Notes under the pieces: generated by a model | The model's input: the letters and a program-made list of their open reading frames with translations, nothing else | The model's database searches: none | Told to the model about the DNA's origin: nothing | Program-made: the position numbers and the translations under genes | In this document: positions 45,262-57,504 of the stretch, one piece after another | Layout: each line of letters opens with the position of its first letter | Position numbering within the stretch: position 1 is the first letter of the stretch | NCBI GenBank assembly: GCA_028583605.1 | Contig: CM053327.1 | Location: 46,874,356-46,938,355 of the forward strand | Direction of reading: 5' to 3' | DNA length: 64,000 nt | Source: Dastarcus helophoroides | Taxonomy: Eukaryota > Arthropoda > Insecta > Coleoptera > Bothrideridae

Positions 45262-45935
45262 TGCACGCCAGAGACTAAATAGACTGAACGTTACAATGTT
45301 GTCTCATGCGTACAGTTGAAGCTAAAATCCGGGGAAGTGGGGAGGTGCATTCCACTACTCTTTGATATGGTCGGATTAAGTAAAATTTATAAATACGAAA
45401 CTTGCCGCGTAACGGTTCTAACGATTTAGATGAAACTTTAGAATTAGGGGCTTTTGGACCAATAGGATAATTTTTATAAGTGCTTTTTGGTAAAAGTTCA
45501 GGAGAACTATTTTCAAAGACATCTTGGTTTAATAGTAAAATAATTTTCTTTCAATACGCGACGCCTGTGTACAATATTGTTAAGCCGGTGCTGTAAACAC
45601 GTCATGATTGCAGTGAAATGGCGACGCGCGCACGCCGATAATTGAATATTTATATATTTTATTTTTACCTACCCAAAGAATGAAACTCTTGATTTTCCTT
45701 CACTAATGTGTTCACTGAGGTTTCAACAATGATCCACAATACACTTCCCCATATTTACAGCCCATTTTCTTTAAAAAAAACCGATGTTATCTTCGCAAAG
45801 GTCTGTCAAATAATAAGAGGGCATTGCGAGCTAGATGGAGCTAGGCTTTCGCCAGGCTTTCGCCAGGCTTTCAACTGGCTTCACTGCTTACCGTGTTAGG
45901 TTCAGTCTATTTAGTCTCTGGTGCACGCACACTTC
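45262..45935. repeat. Inverted repeat inside the pogo element
   Basis: CCAGAGACTAAATAGACTGAAC at about 45272-45293 and its complement at about 45899-45922, each beside a GTGC-rich stretch. They may be subterminal repeats or a nested insertion. Confidence 0.6.
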
Positions 45936-46029
45936 TGCAAACATTGGCGGCCATTTGAAATCGTGAAGGCGGAAAATTTAATAAATAGGCCTTATAAGGA
46001 CACAGGCTTTATTTGGCTCACCTACTTTA

Positions 46030-46240
46030 TAAAATGATGGTTAAAACGACGTCATGTATTATCAAAGTTGTTCATTCTGCAACAGAATAAAGATTTTCAG
46101 CACAGAACATACTCTCAGTTTTCCAGTTTTACCGCCGCATGGCCACGCAGACAAGAAATGCGATAAGCAAAATAAATACCGCCGCGTCGTAGCGCTCTGG
46201 CGAGAATATGTCATACAGTCAAAGTTAGGCATACAAAACA
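46030..46240 (+). repeat. 170-bp dispersed repeat, copy 1
   Basis: ATGTATTATCAAAGTTGTTC, TTTTCCAGTTTT, GATAAGCAAAATAAA and GAATATGTCATACAGTC recur with changes at 49545-49715 in the same orientation. Family unknown. Confidence 0.75.
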
Positions 46241-47324
46241 TTATAAATATATTGTTTTAACGATAAAACGTCATAAAATGTTAATAAACTCGAGAACTTT
46301 AAAAACAATGTAGAATTATTAAGAACAGATGATAGCGCGTTAGTCGTGATAACATTTTTTTAGGAGGATTGACCGGGAGGAACGGCCAATTTGGGCGAAA
46401 ATAACTAATTTTTGGATTAAGAACGTCATCGCCAAGTGTTTTCAAACAGAAAAAGATGGTGTCTTATATAAACATGGAAGACGACAACCATCGCTCACAG
46501 GTGGCAGCACTTAGGATACGTATCGTTAGAAACTAGAAAAGATGGCGGTTGACGTTCATAGATGGCAGCACGAAAGAAGACGTGTCGTTTGAAAATCAAA
46601 CAAGGAAAATGGCGGATAACGGTCACAAGGCTTGAAAAATGAGAAAATATAGGGCTTTAACCGTAAATCTAGACAATTTGGCAGTGAAGCACTGCGAATG
46701 TCGATTAGAAACAACTGCCACGAAATTAAGAATACGTACCGCAAAAAAAAATTCAAATTTTAACGGAAAAGCAGACACTCTGCGAGCACGTGGCTTGAAA
46801 TTTACGAAAGGAAATTTTGTCAGGCTGAAAGGGGGCAAGGTGAATGATGCAGCAGTATTAAACAAAAAAAAATAATAACACTGATAAACACTAAACAAGA
46901 GAAAAAAAAATGCAAAAAAAAATACTTACGGTTTTTAAGCTGGGGTCGCAACGATGCACTATCAATGTCGTACGTCGGCGTCGGTAGAAAATTTGCGGTC
47001 AAAGCGCTAGGCAAATGAGCAAAGGTCGCAATGGGAATTGGGCGGCTGAAGATTCTCGACGGTTGGAGAAATCTTGCGCTGGTGGAGTACTGGCGACGAC
47101 GACAGCAGTGAGGGAACTGAACTTACTCCCGAGGGACTTGAGTGAATCACAATTCACTCATTAGGGGTGCCTAGCGCTTTGATGCAGCGAGTGTCGTCAA
47201 AAGCGGGAAAATTGAAAATATATTTATTTCGCTCCGGTATCACAGATACTTATTTGTTATAAATTACGCAAAAACTTTCCCCATCCCAAATAATAAACTG
47301 GTTAAGTAGGAATAAACATAACAC
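46241..47324. other. Unassigned DNA
   Basis: GC-richer than average with AAGATGGCGG-type words (46536, 46606). An 78-codon ORF at 46639-46875 shows no known domain. A minus-strand GTAAGTATT at about 46930 could be a splice donor. Nothing firm. Confidence 0.35.
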
Positions 47325-47870
47325 TAATCTAATATAAATCAAGGGACATTCTGGAAAAGCGAAACGAACACGCTGACAAATTAGTTTGGAGGAGTTCGGA
47401 GGAACAAAACCAATCCTTCCCCTGGCTAGATCAACCGTAAGAACCCTACTTAACGAAAAAATGCATCGTAAACACTCAACGTCAATAGCAACATGGCGTC
47501 AATAACAACATGTCAACAGACTCACGCCTTCATTAGAATGCCGTGTAGGCAAAGGGCACAACTATGCCTACAAATGTCAAAGATACTCTTGTAGAGATTT
47601 GCCAGTCGATTAAACAAACATCTTGACAGAATGGGAATTATAAACGACTCGAGTTGTAGAGGGTGTTTACAAAAAGATGAGAGTTTCAAGGATGCGATGT
47701 GTCACTGCTCAGGATTAGCATCAATCAGAGAATCCAAACTGGGGGACTTCTGTGTGACCAGTTTGAGAAAGGCACGTTCTTCAGTTTTTCAACAAGGTTC
47801 GGTGGCTGAATGAACGACCAAGGACGCCACAATGACGGTGAATCACAATGGGCAGAAGCAAAAACTCCCC
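47325..47870 (+). pseudogene. RNase-H non-LTR retrotransposon, degenerate C-terminal copy
   Basis: From ATCTAATATAAATC the sequence matches 48888 onward: the RNase H end (GHSGK and ADKL) and C-terminal knuckle (SCRGC, MCHC), with stops and indels. 5' truncated. It ends after the TGGCTGAATGA stop region near 47815 plus a short UTR. Confidence 0.8.
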
Positions 47871-47931
47871 TTTTCACCTCATGTATTTTAAATCTTTTTC
47901 TTTCCCGACCGACGTTTCCATTTTGATACGT

Positions 47932-49420
47932 CAAAACCCCTGAATATGTCCTTTTCACAAATAAAAGGAAATTAGCGCGACTAAAATTTCCCAAACTCAT
48001 GGGAACCCAACTCGGGTTGCCAAATCGAGTGAAATACCTTGGTATTGAACTTGACAGCAAACTGAGCTGGAAGTACCACATTGGAAATAAATTAAACAAA
48101 GCTCACAAGATCTTCTGACAATGCCGTGGGGCCATCAGGAGCTCTTGTTGGTTATCCCCTAAGATGACCTTTTGGCTATACACGGCAGTCATCAGACCAA
48201 TTGTAAGCTACGGAGTTATAGTTTGGTGGCCAAAGACAAAGTGCACCACTATAAAACAAAAGCTAAATCACATCCAGAGACTAGCGTGTCTGGCAGTGAT
48301 GGGAGCAATGAAATCCACTCCAACAGCAGCAATGGAGGCGATCTTGTGCCTGCCACCTCTCGACATATTTCTTGAGGGGGCGGCACAGGCTTCTGCTCTC
48401 CGTTTGCAAGCAGGAGGAATGTGGAATACGGTAGGGAAAATGGTGGGTCACCGGCGCATAATGGAGGAGGCGCTTCAAAAGGTACATTTTCTGGATGCGC
48501 CGATGGACCATCTACTGGTGAAATATAACTTTACAAAATCCTACCGTATAAAAATGGAGGAAGTACAAGCAAGGATACCAGACGTAAGTATATACACGGA
48601 TGGATCGAAAACAAATACGGGCACTGGAACAGGAATCTTCTCGGAAGACCTGAACCTAAGTGTAAGTATAAAGCTAGATAAATACTCAACAATCTTTCAA
48701 GCGGAGATGTTGGGAATTTTATATAGCGCCGAACAAATGACGCAACTGAACATTACAGGAAAATATATCCAAATAAAGACGGACAGCCAGGCAGCCCTTA
48801 AGGCCCTGAGGAATGTGAAAACAAACTCAGTGCTGGTATGGAATTGCCACCTAGCTCTAGAACGTCTATCACAAGAGAATGCAATTGATCTAATATGGAT
48901 CAAAGGACATTCTGGGAAAGAGGGAAACGAACGCGCTGACAAACTGGCGAGGAAGGGTTCGGAGGGACAATTCGTTGGACTAGAACCAACCCTTTCCCTG
49001 GCGAGATCATCCGTAAGATCCCTACTTAACGAAGAAACTTATCGTAAACACAACGCCTTATGGGCATCAATAACAACATGCCGACAAACTCACGCATTCA
49101 TTAGAATGCCGTGCAGGGAAAGGGCAAAACTATGCCTACAACTCTCAAGGAATAATCTCAGGAAACTTGTAGGGATATGGACAGGTCACTGTCGATTGAA
49201 CAAAAACCTCCACAGAATGGGAATCATACACGACCCGAGCTGCAGAGGGTGCTTAGAAGAAGATGAGAGTGTCGAGCACGTGATGTGTCACTGCCCGGCA
49301 CTAGCATCAATCAGAGGATCCACGCTGGGGGACTTCTGGCCTAGTGTGGCCAGTTTGAGAGAAGCGCATCCAAGGGACGTTCTTCAGTTTCTCAACAAGG
49401 TTGGGTGGCTGAATGAATGA
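47932..49420 (+). pseudogene. RNase-H non-LTR retrotransposon, RT end plus RNase H (best copy)
   Basis: The RT thumb is read from VKYLGIELDSKLSWK (about 48030-48075). An in-frame TGA at 48116-48118 breaks it; then 418 codons from 48164 stay open to the stop at 49418-49420. The RNase H catalytic set is complete: TDGSK (about 48599), FQAEM (about 48698), KTDSQAA (about 48778), KGHSG (about 48901), NERADKLA (about 48928). A C-terminal knuckle CRGC with HVMCHC follows. The layout places it with I/LOA-type RNase-H elements, distinct from the element at 1. The N-terminal RT and endonuclease are absent, so it is a 5'-truncated dead copy with an unusually well kept RNase H. Confidence 0.87.
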
Positions 49421-49995
49421 CCAAGGACACCTCAATCACGTGGATAGCACAATGGGCCCGGAAAGGGTGGCCTAAGTGCTGGCCTAAATTTTTTTTAGGC
49501 AACCCACAACGAATACAGAATCCAGAATCCAGACCCCTGAATATGTCAAACTGTTGCTAAAGCGACGTAATGTATTATTAACGTTGTTCGTTCTGCAGCA
49601 GAATAAAATATCTCCATTTTCCAGTTTTGGTATAGCCACACAGATAAGAAATGCAATAAGCAAAATAAACATTGCCGCGCCGTGGCGAGAGTATGTCATA
49701 CAGTCGAAGTGATGAGTTAACGCCATATACTTTCAGTATATGGTTAACGCGTACACGCAACTTTGAATCCAGTGGTGTCTACTATTTATTGCCTACCTTT
49801 TTTGGGGTTTCAATGCCCAATTTTAGGCCCTTAGAAGTTAAATTTTAAAAAATCCTTTCTTAATGCTCACATACGTTACATGTTTGTGTGTAAAATTTCA
49901 TTCTTGTACAGCCACCAGTTTGGGCTGTGCATTGTCTGTTAGTCAGTTTTAGAGTTTTACTAAATAGATTAGGTTTTTATAAAATCACCAATTAC
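49421..49995. other. 3' UTR, then 170-bp repeat copy 2 and unassigned DNA
   Basis: 49421-49520 is the 3' UTR of the previous element. 49545-49715 is the second copy of the 46030 repeat. ACCCCTGAATATGTC (about 49533-49547) is shared with 47936-47950. The remainder is unassigned. Confidence 0.5.
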
Positions 49996-51044
49996 CAGTG
50001 GCGGCTGGTGACTTTTTGACAGGGGGTGCGCAGATGCAAAAATAATAGTAGTTAAGAGTTTAGGTGACTCCAGTGCCATAGCAAGGTTTAAATTTAAGAG
50101 AAACAAAAATGATACAAAAGGTGTGACATTTAATAGTATTTTTACGAATTAAATTTAATTAACATCTTATAACCTCCAAAATATTTTTGGGTTATCATCT
50201 CTAAATTATTTTCATCGGGTATAAAAAAAACATTATCGACATTTCTGAGTCCCTTTAAAGTACTCTGTACGACTGCACGCCGTTTCTGCTCTGGGTTACT
50301 TAATTAAAATTGTTTGCTTTCATAGGAATAAAATTATATCACTTTTTCATGAAAACTGCATTTCAAAATTAAATATATTTTATTTCAAAGTTCTAATTAA
50401 ACTCTACAAAAACACAAAAAAAATATTTTTTAAACCAAATTCGCTCTACCTTCCATTAAAGAAATAAAGTGTTCATTACTTTCTCATCAAAATTGTTTAA
50501 ATCCAGATTTACAAATTAATAATTGGACCCTGCTGGGTACTGCTATCTCTTTGTGAATAGCGGTACTATTGGCAATTAGGTCTGTAGGCGGCACAATTAG
50601 CAATCGCAATCAGATCATCCGGCATCTACGCATTTAGCATCATAAACCGTAAATATACACTCCAAACTCTGACTCGTACTCACCATTTGGCAATAGCGCA
50701 TAAGCGCGGAGCGGCGTACCCCGAGCTAGCTTTAACATGGTGTCCTGTAAATTATTTCTCCGTATCCCGTGGAGGCCATTGATAGGCATCGCACAGCAGC
50801 CACGCTAGGTGCATAATTCTGCGGGCACCAACTTATTTAAATTTCCTTATAATATTTAATATAATGGAATTAAACATTTGTGTACTTTATTCCAAGTCAC
50901 AAGTGTTATTAGTTAATTAGTATATCATTATTTTGTGTTTAGAAATGTGATAAATCCAAGTCTTTTACATTAAACCGAAAAGAATAGATCGCTCATTTCA
51001 CGACTAGCGCGCTGTCTTGCACTCTTTAAGACCAGCCGACACTG
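49996..51044 (+). mobile_element. hAT-like MITE, CAGTGGCGG family, copy 2
   Basis: CAGTGGCGGCTGGTG at 49996 and GACCAGCCGACACTG ending at 51044. Flanking octamers CCAATTAC and CCAATTAT match at 7 of 8. Inverse orientation to 9021. No ORF. Confidence 0.87.
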
Positions 51045-51734
51045 CCAATTATTAAAGTCCAAAATGTCCAGCTAAAAACTGAGTAGTGATGGCAATCTGC
51101 TGTCGTAGCGAAGATCTTACGTTCCGAAAACTTTTAGGTCAGATTCTAGTCGATGAACTACTTAAATAAAAAATGTTGATCGCGTATTTATATGCTCTTA
51201 AAATTAATGACATGGTGCGACATTCCGCATACGTTACATCAACTATTTCATTTGAACTCTTCTTAGCTGTTACCCAATATCTTCTCAAACATGTTCCCAA
51301 CTCTTAAAAACCATATATCATAGGTAATCGCGCTATCGCACATACCAATTACAAAATTGCCATGCAGCCTTCCATAAAAAAGTCTAGATTAAATTAAGGT
51401 GATAGTAGTTGCATTACGGTTACGTTATAATAAATTAGTGTGCATTTATCTTCATTATTAATAAACAATATTGCAACACATTCTTCCTGTTGTTGAATAT
51501 GTCAGTGGTGTTAGGCGCAGATCGAAGTAGCGAGCTTGCATCCAAGTGATTGTCGCAAACGTGCGACGCTGAAATGTCAAGGCTGGTCGGTACCAGCTCC
51601 GGTTCGCCCCTCTAACTCAAGGAGTGAAAGTTCCTGCAGTTGCAGGTTGCGAAGAACGCTGGTATCTGCTACTGCACCATAGCCCAGACGAGCTTTGCAA
51701 AACTCCATAGAGAACTGCGGTTAACAAATGGTGA
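51045..51734. other. Unassigned DNA
   Basis: No gene or element limits recognised. Confidence 0.35.
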
Positions 51735-53197
51735 TTTTTTTAAAGTTTAATCCACTCGCATTATGCTTTCAAAGCACTGCGAGTAGAATGCGGAAACAAG
51801 GATGGATGGCGATGAACCGCCTTCGTTAACAAGGATAGGTTGTAATTTTTGGGAAAAATTCCTTTCGGTAACAAGTTCCACAACTTGGAAGTTCTACAAA
51901 AAAAAGAGTCTCCGTAGACAGAAGTCCTCACTGGGTCAAGCTGAACCGCACAGGAATTTGCTGTCTCCGACTGTCTAGTACGCCTCAAGAATCTTGCCTT
52001 TGGGGGGATTAATCCTATTAGTTCCTGCGAGCATCTTCCATGATGGTACTTGTAAAAAAGAGACAAGTCACCAACCATACGTCTGTGCTCTAGTGTTTCG
52101 AAAAAAATCGGTCAGACTCTCGTCATCAATTAGGCGAATCACTCTTCTTCGAATTGAATCCAAGAGAGCTAAAGTATGTTTTGGGGCTAAACTCCAAACA
52201 TGAGAACAGTATTGGCTAGTGTTGGCCTAACTTGAGCTTTGTATAGTGTTAATAGCTGATGAGATGTGAAGTACGTTTTAGCTCATAAACAAAGCCTAGC
52301 TTCTGAGAGGCGTATTTGGCAATGGCGCGCACATGATCGTCCCAAGAGAAGTTAGTGCTCGCATTCCTCCTAGGATAGATAGATTAGATCCTACCGGATC
52401 TTACCGTCCATTAGTTTGTTTGTTTCATAATCCCTTGATGTTTTCTTAGAGAAAACCGCGGCTTGAGTTTTTTAAAGCGTTGAAGTCGACCAAATTGTTC
52501 TTACTCCATTTCAGATTAATCTCGAGATCCCGATTAATCGTCTGTATTTGCTGTTCCCTTAGTCGATGTAAAGCAGCGATGGATAATGGTTCGTTGGAGA
52601 AAAAATATGACATAAGGTTACTATCATCTGCGTAGCTGTATATAGGATTGGAAGTTGAAGCTAAAAGATCGTTTATGTGTAACAAAAATAGAGTAGGAGA
52701 CAGAACAGACCCCTGAGGTACTCATCCGTTAATCGCAAAAGTCTCGGATGAGATGCCATCGACGACGACCTCAAGAGATCTGTCAGCGAGAAAATTGGAT
52801 ATCAAATGACAGAGTCCAGAAGGAAGACCATGAGATGTTAATTTGGCGAGAAGGGATCGGTGCGCCAGACTCTGTCGATAGCTTTTGAGATATCCAATGC
52901 CACAATCCCAGCCTCACCATGTTTTTCCACAGCTGAGTTACAGATATGAGTAACATATGCCAGTAGATCGCCACTGGAACGTTGTTGTCTAAAACCGTAT
53001 TGCCTGTCGGAGATGATTCTATTTTCCTCCAGATATTTGAGAATCTCGATGTTGATAACCTTTTCCATCAATTTAGATATAACGATAGGGCGATAGTTGT
53101 TAGCCAGATTCCTTTTTCCCTTTTTAGGAACAGGCTGCATTCTGGCAGATTTCCAGACGTTAGGGAATACACCTTTGTTGTAAGAGAGTGTAAACAA
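51735..53197 (-). pseudogene. Non-LTR retrotransposon RT, copy 3 (longest, broken)
   Basis: Minus strand, same family as 39205. From 53197 downward it encodes the RT fingers (GVFPNVWKSARMQPVPKKG, NNYRPI, YGFRQQRSSGD) and palm (ALDISKAIDRVW). After a frameshift near 52860 it reads SVLSPTLFLLHINDLL, the catalytic YADD (about 52628) and thumb. The C-terminal block RRTRQSETANSCAVQ lies at 51761-52078. Several stops and shifts. The 3' end carries the same AGTTTAATCCACTCGC complement as copy 1. The 5' end is cut by the CAGTGG element at 53198. Confidence 0.87.
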
Positions 53198-55689
53198 CAG
53201 TGGCGGCTGGTGTATAGGCACTGTGGAACTGCAGCACCCCAAATTTCGCTTACGACTTTTTTTCTTAAAATTTTCTAAACACTTTTCATTCCACAATTTT
53301 TTGTAGAAATTTTAATTTTTCTCTGATTTCCTTTTATAGAAATCTCAAGTTTCTTTCACGAAGTTACGACATTTAAAAACCTATTTTATTTTTAATTTTG
53401 ATCAAAATACACTTTTAAAAGCTAATTTTTGTAAGTCTTAAAAAGAAAATCAATATTTCGAGCAGGAATTAAAATGTTAAGAAAAAACTCAAATTTCTTT
53501 GAAAATTTTGAGAAAATAATAATTTCAAGAAAAAATCTTAATCCAACTCATCTCGCATTTTACTATTTCTCTAAAAAATAAGTTAATACGATGTCTTCGA
53601 ATTTTTACCCCAAATCTCATTTTGTATAAAAATTTTGAGTTTCTTTCAGATATTTCAATTTTTTTAGAAAATTTTGATCTTTTCTGCAAAGTTTCCATTT
53701 GTCCTAAATATTTTATGAAAAGAAATTTTCTCAAAATTTTTATTTTTGCTGTTCTTAAAATTCTTAAAAGTTCTTGTAGAAATTCCAACTTCTCCAGATT
53801 TTTCTTTGGGTTCCTCTAATTTGCTTTAAAAATGTCAAGTTTTTTACGACTCGTTGACAATTTTAAAGTTGAAATACAAAACTTGTCCCCTGAACCCAAG
53901 AAAGATTAAAAAACACAACAAAGGTTGCTCTAACGTGTTTCGCCAGCCAAGTTGTCATCTTCAGTATCTCTGTAAAGATGACAGTTTGGCTGTCGAAACG
54001 CGTTAGAGCAATCTTTGTTGTGTTTTTAAATCTTTTTTAATCTTCTTGATTTCAGAGGACAAGTTCTGCATTTCAATTTTTGCAGATAATCAAGGACCAA
54101 TCCGTTCCACCAAAAATTTAAAGTTCATTTTATTTTGGAGGTTTGACAAAAAATGTTTGGAAAAAAACCCTGAAAGCTCTATAAAAATTTTAACATTTTG
54201 AGAAAAATAAAATATTTCGACTTTTTTGTAAAAATATTTCTTTTTTTCAAATTTCGAAATTTCTCTAAGAAATTTTGCTTTTTTTCTTAAGCAATTTGTG
54301 TTTTTTTTGTAAACATTTTATACAAAGATTTTTTTTTTTTGAAATTTCGTCTTTTCCTGGAGATTTTGTCTTTAAAATATTTTTTCTTGTACAAACTTTA
54401 TTTTATTTTAATTGGTTTTGGAAATTTAAAAGTTTTTTTTAACGAAATTTTAATATTTTAAAGTTCATTTTATATTGTAATTTTGATAAGAAACTAAAAA
54501 TTGTTAAAGTTTAATAAAAATAAACTTCAAATCTGCATAAAAATAAGAAAACTTTGAGAAAAATATTAGAATTTCAGGAAAAAATGAAGCCTGTAAATTA
54601 TAACCTTATTTACAATTTGATATTTCTCTAAAAAATTACTATTACTGTAGGACCAAAGAAAATTCTGAATAGTAATTTCCAATTTTTGGAAAAATATCGA
54701 CATTTAAAATAAATTGCAGTTTTTAATTAATTTTTAATTTTCAATAAAGCTGATTTTTTTTAATATTGGAGAAAACTCAAAATTATTGAAAAGTTCGTAA
54801 TTATTAAAAAAGTTGAAATTTTAAAAAGGTACAATTTTGAAAAAAGTAGAAATTTTCAATAGTTCAAATTTAAAAAGAATCTTTTCTTTTAAGTCGAAGA
54901 TTTAATTGAAAATGTTTAAAAAAAATGTATAAATAAAATTAAAAAAAAACTTTTTCAAAATAAAGTCAAGTTTTCAAAAAAAGTCGAAATTTTGAAACAA
55001 AAGTCGAAGTTTTGAAATGTAGTCGAAATTTTACGAAATATTGGTCGAAAATTTCAATAAAAGGTTTTAAAAAATATCTGGCTTAAAAAAATCACAATTT
55101 TTAAATAAAGGATCGACAGTTTGCAACAAATGTAAAAATTTTCCAAGAAGCTAAATATTTTGAATATTGAAGAAAACTCAAAATTATCGAAAAATTCCCA
55201 ATTATCAAAAAAGTGGAAATTTTGAAAAGGCAAAATTTTGAAAATAGTCGAAACTTTCAATAGTTCCATTTTAAAAAGCATCTTTTCTTTTAAGTCGAAG
55301 ATTTAATTGGAAATATTTTTAAAAATATAGAAATAAACTTTTAAAAAAAGTTCGAACTTTTCAAAACCAAAGTCAAGTTTTCAAAAAGAGTCGAAATTTA
55401 AAAAAAAAGTCGAAATTTTCAATAGTTCCTTTTTAAAAGAATCTTTTCTGTTAAGTCGAAGATTTAATTAAAAACATTTTAAAACAATTTGTAAATAAAC
55501 TTTTAAAAAAAGTTCGAACGTTTCAAACCAAAGTCAAATTTCAAAAAGAGTCAAAATTTTAAAAAAAGTCGAAATTTTCAATAGTTTCATTTTAAAACAA
55601 ATCTTTTCTTTTAAGTCCAAGATTTAATTGAAAATATTTAAAAAATGTATAAATAAACTTGTAAAAAAGTTCGAACCTTTGCGTCACTG
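53198..55689 (+). mobile_element. Possible hAT-like element filled with AT-rich tract
   Basis: CAGTGGCGGCTGGTG at 53198 then a T-rich tract to about 54480 and an A-rich tract from 54650, closing with GCGTCACTG at 55681-55689. Flanking octamers do not match, so the right edge is tentative. It contains a palindromic retro-insertion (53871-54116) and tandem repeats (54856-55680). Confidence 0.45.
53871..54116 (-). mobile_element. Palindromic retro-insertion family, copy 3
   Basis: Arms GAAATACAAAACTTGTCCCC ... and complement, centre with the inverted pair of GCTTGGCT-like stem-loops. The one-sided extension (GGACCAATCCGTTCCACC) lies at the right, so it is in inverse orientation to copies 1 and 2. 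Direct repeat TTTAAAGTT at 53862-53870 and 54117-54125. Confidence 0.82.
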
Positions 55690-55690
55690 A
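54856..55690. repeat. 160-bp tandem repeat, three to four units
   Basis: Units begin TCAATAGTT at 54856, 55257, 55419 and 55578. Each contains AATCTTTTCTTTTAAGTCGA and GATTTAATTGAAAATA, with spacing 401, 162 and 159 bp; the first gap holds extra sequence. Confidence 0.85.
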
Positions 55691-56679
55691 ATTTAAACTA
55701 AATATACCAAAATATTTACACTATATTGTTTAAATTGTTTTAATTTGGTTATTGATAATCTCTCCACAAGCGAGAATTGCCTATTTTAGAAAAGAAAAAA
55801 ACGCTGGCAAAATTCTGGTAGGCTGACAGGGATCAATTCGTGCGAGACAACGGCAATAAAGACAAGAAAAACGAACCTACAATATAACAGTTCTACTCAT
55901 TTTCCTCCTAGTGACATTACTTTTTGATGACAACTCATTTATGCTTTTGTTTACATTTTTGATTTGTCAACTTTGAAAGTTATTTCTGTTATGAAGTTGA
56001 TTTATCTTTGAGATTGGATTCTCGTACAGGTGACAGAAGGAAATGATGAGCAACTTTATATTATAAGCAGTAGCTCTTTATTTATATAGAAATAGACTTT
56101 GGTGAGCGAGACCTCGATTATAGAGAAAGCAATTGAACTCTAATGAATTGGGAACTTCAAGAAGCCAATTGTGGGACCGCTGTAAACGTTTTTAAGAACG
56201 GACGAAAAATATTTTGAACATTTACTCAGTTTAATTGAAGCCAGAAGGAGATATCGTAAAATTACATGAAGTTTCCAGAAAAATTAACAACAGTTGAAGA
56301 ATTTTTCATTCTTTTTTATGTGATCGATGTTTAATGTATCCTTTTCATGTTACTGAGTGAACTATTCCTTTATTTATACAAGTTGCATGGAAAGCTGCCA
56401 ATGAAGCACTTGTGATAGATACATAAAGCTAAAATCGTTTTAATATATTCGAAATTTTAAAGTCAATTCTACATATTTTGTATATCGACTCATCCAACGA
56501 AGATTGTAGTAACTCATTATTTGCAATATTGAGATAATTCAAAGTGTTCACGTAATCACGAAAAATCAGTACATTGAAAACTTATTTTTTTGAATTATTT
56601 TGAAATTTGCCATGCAAATACAAAATTTAAGTAGTGTGGCAGTAATATGCAGTAACTTAAAATGAACAAGATCAAAGAC
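55691..56679. other. Unassigned DNA
   Basis: No ORF of note or element ends recognised. Confidence 0.35.
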
Positions 56680-56693
56680 TAGATCGTATACAA

Positions 56694-56869
56694 AAATTGA
56701 AATATCAAAACTTGTCCCCTGAAACCAAGAAAGATTAAAAAACACAACAAAGGTTATTCTAGAGCAACATTTGTTGTGTTTTTTAATCTATCTTGGATTC
56801 AGGGGACAAATGTTGTATTTAATTTTTGAAGATAACCAAGGACCAGTTCTTTCCACCAACAAAAAAAAT
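56694..56869 (-). mobile_element. Palindromic retro-insertion family, copy 4
   Basis: Short foldback with arms CAAAACTTGTCCCCTGAAAC and complement, extension GGACCAGTTCTTTCCACC at the right. Perfect 14-bp direct repeat TAGATCGTATACAA at 56680-56693 and 56870-56883. The central stem-loop pair is missing. Confidence 0.88.
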
Positions 56870-56879
56870 TAGATCGTAT

Positions 56880-57020
56880 ACAAGCGTAAAAGATATAAAA
56901 ACTAGAAATAATAAACTTAATTTACAAAATATGAAATTTTTGATATTACAATTTGAAAGTTAAAAAAACGGTGTTATATCGTAATTTTAAGTTTTCACTT
57001 CTGTCGGCAATCCCCATAAC
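56880..57020 (-). repeat. Dispersed repeat, pair of 13660-13830
   Basis: Inverse copy, with TTAAGTTTTCACTTCTGTCG and TTTGAAAGTT wording. Family unknown. Confidence 0.65.
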
Positions 57021-57504
57021 TAATTAATTGTGTTTTTAAAGCAGTAGTTGGCTAACACCTCTATTATAACAACAAATTGTCACCACAGAAGTGAATCTGT
57101 ATACAGGCCCGTAACCAGGGAGGGGCTAGGGGGCTGCAGCCCCCCCGAAATTTTTTGGCTTCACGCTAAAAAGAAATGAACTTTCCAGACGTGCGACATT
57201 TTTGAAAACCATTTTTAATGGATCATTTTGCTTTCGTACTGAAATGCAAGGATGTATTATTTTTCAAATTTGGCGCCATTTCTTATTATTAGAGACCGGA
57301 TTTTAAGCACAATCAAGTAAGGTAAAAAGGTGAGCGAAATGTTAAATTAGGCAGAAACTAAAGAAGACACCAAAAAGGTAAAATACTCTAAAAAAAAGGC
57401 ATTAACAGGCCAAAACGCACAATTAACAGAAAAAAACATTTTGATATCTCAGTCGAAATTAAAAAAAATAATAGATTTTAGGTTATACTCAGGATATTCA
57501 GAAC

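Larger units (their letters stand above)
42616..46027 (-). mobile_element. Pogo-like DNA transposon (3.4 kb)
   Basis: TIRs: after TA at 42614-42615 the left end reads AGGTAAGTTCACC then AAATAAAGCCT. The right end, before TA at 46028-46029, is the complement of AAGTAGGTGAGCC then AAATAAAGCCT. TA duplication and a Tigger/pogo-type transposase (42958-44859, minus) place it in Tc1/mariner-pogo. It inserted into RT copy 2 and is now inactive. Confidence 0.82.

Noticed and set aside
48281..48942. Minus-strand ORFs over the RNase H copy
   Set aside because: Antisense shadows of a well-recognised RNase H frame.
55681..55697. TSD for the 53198 element
   Set aside because: GTAAACAA on the left and AATTTAAA on the right do not match, so the right edge remains tentative.
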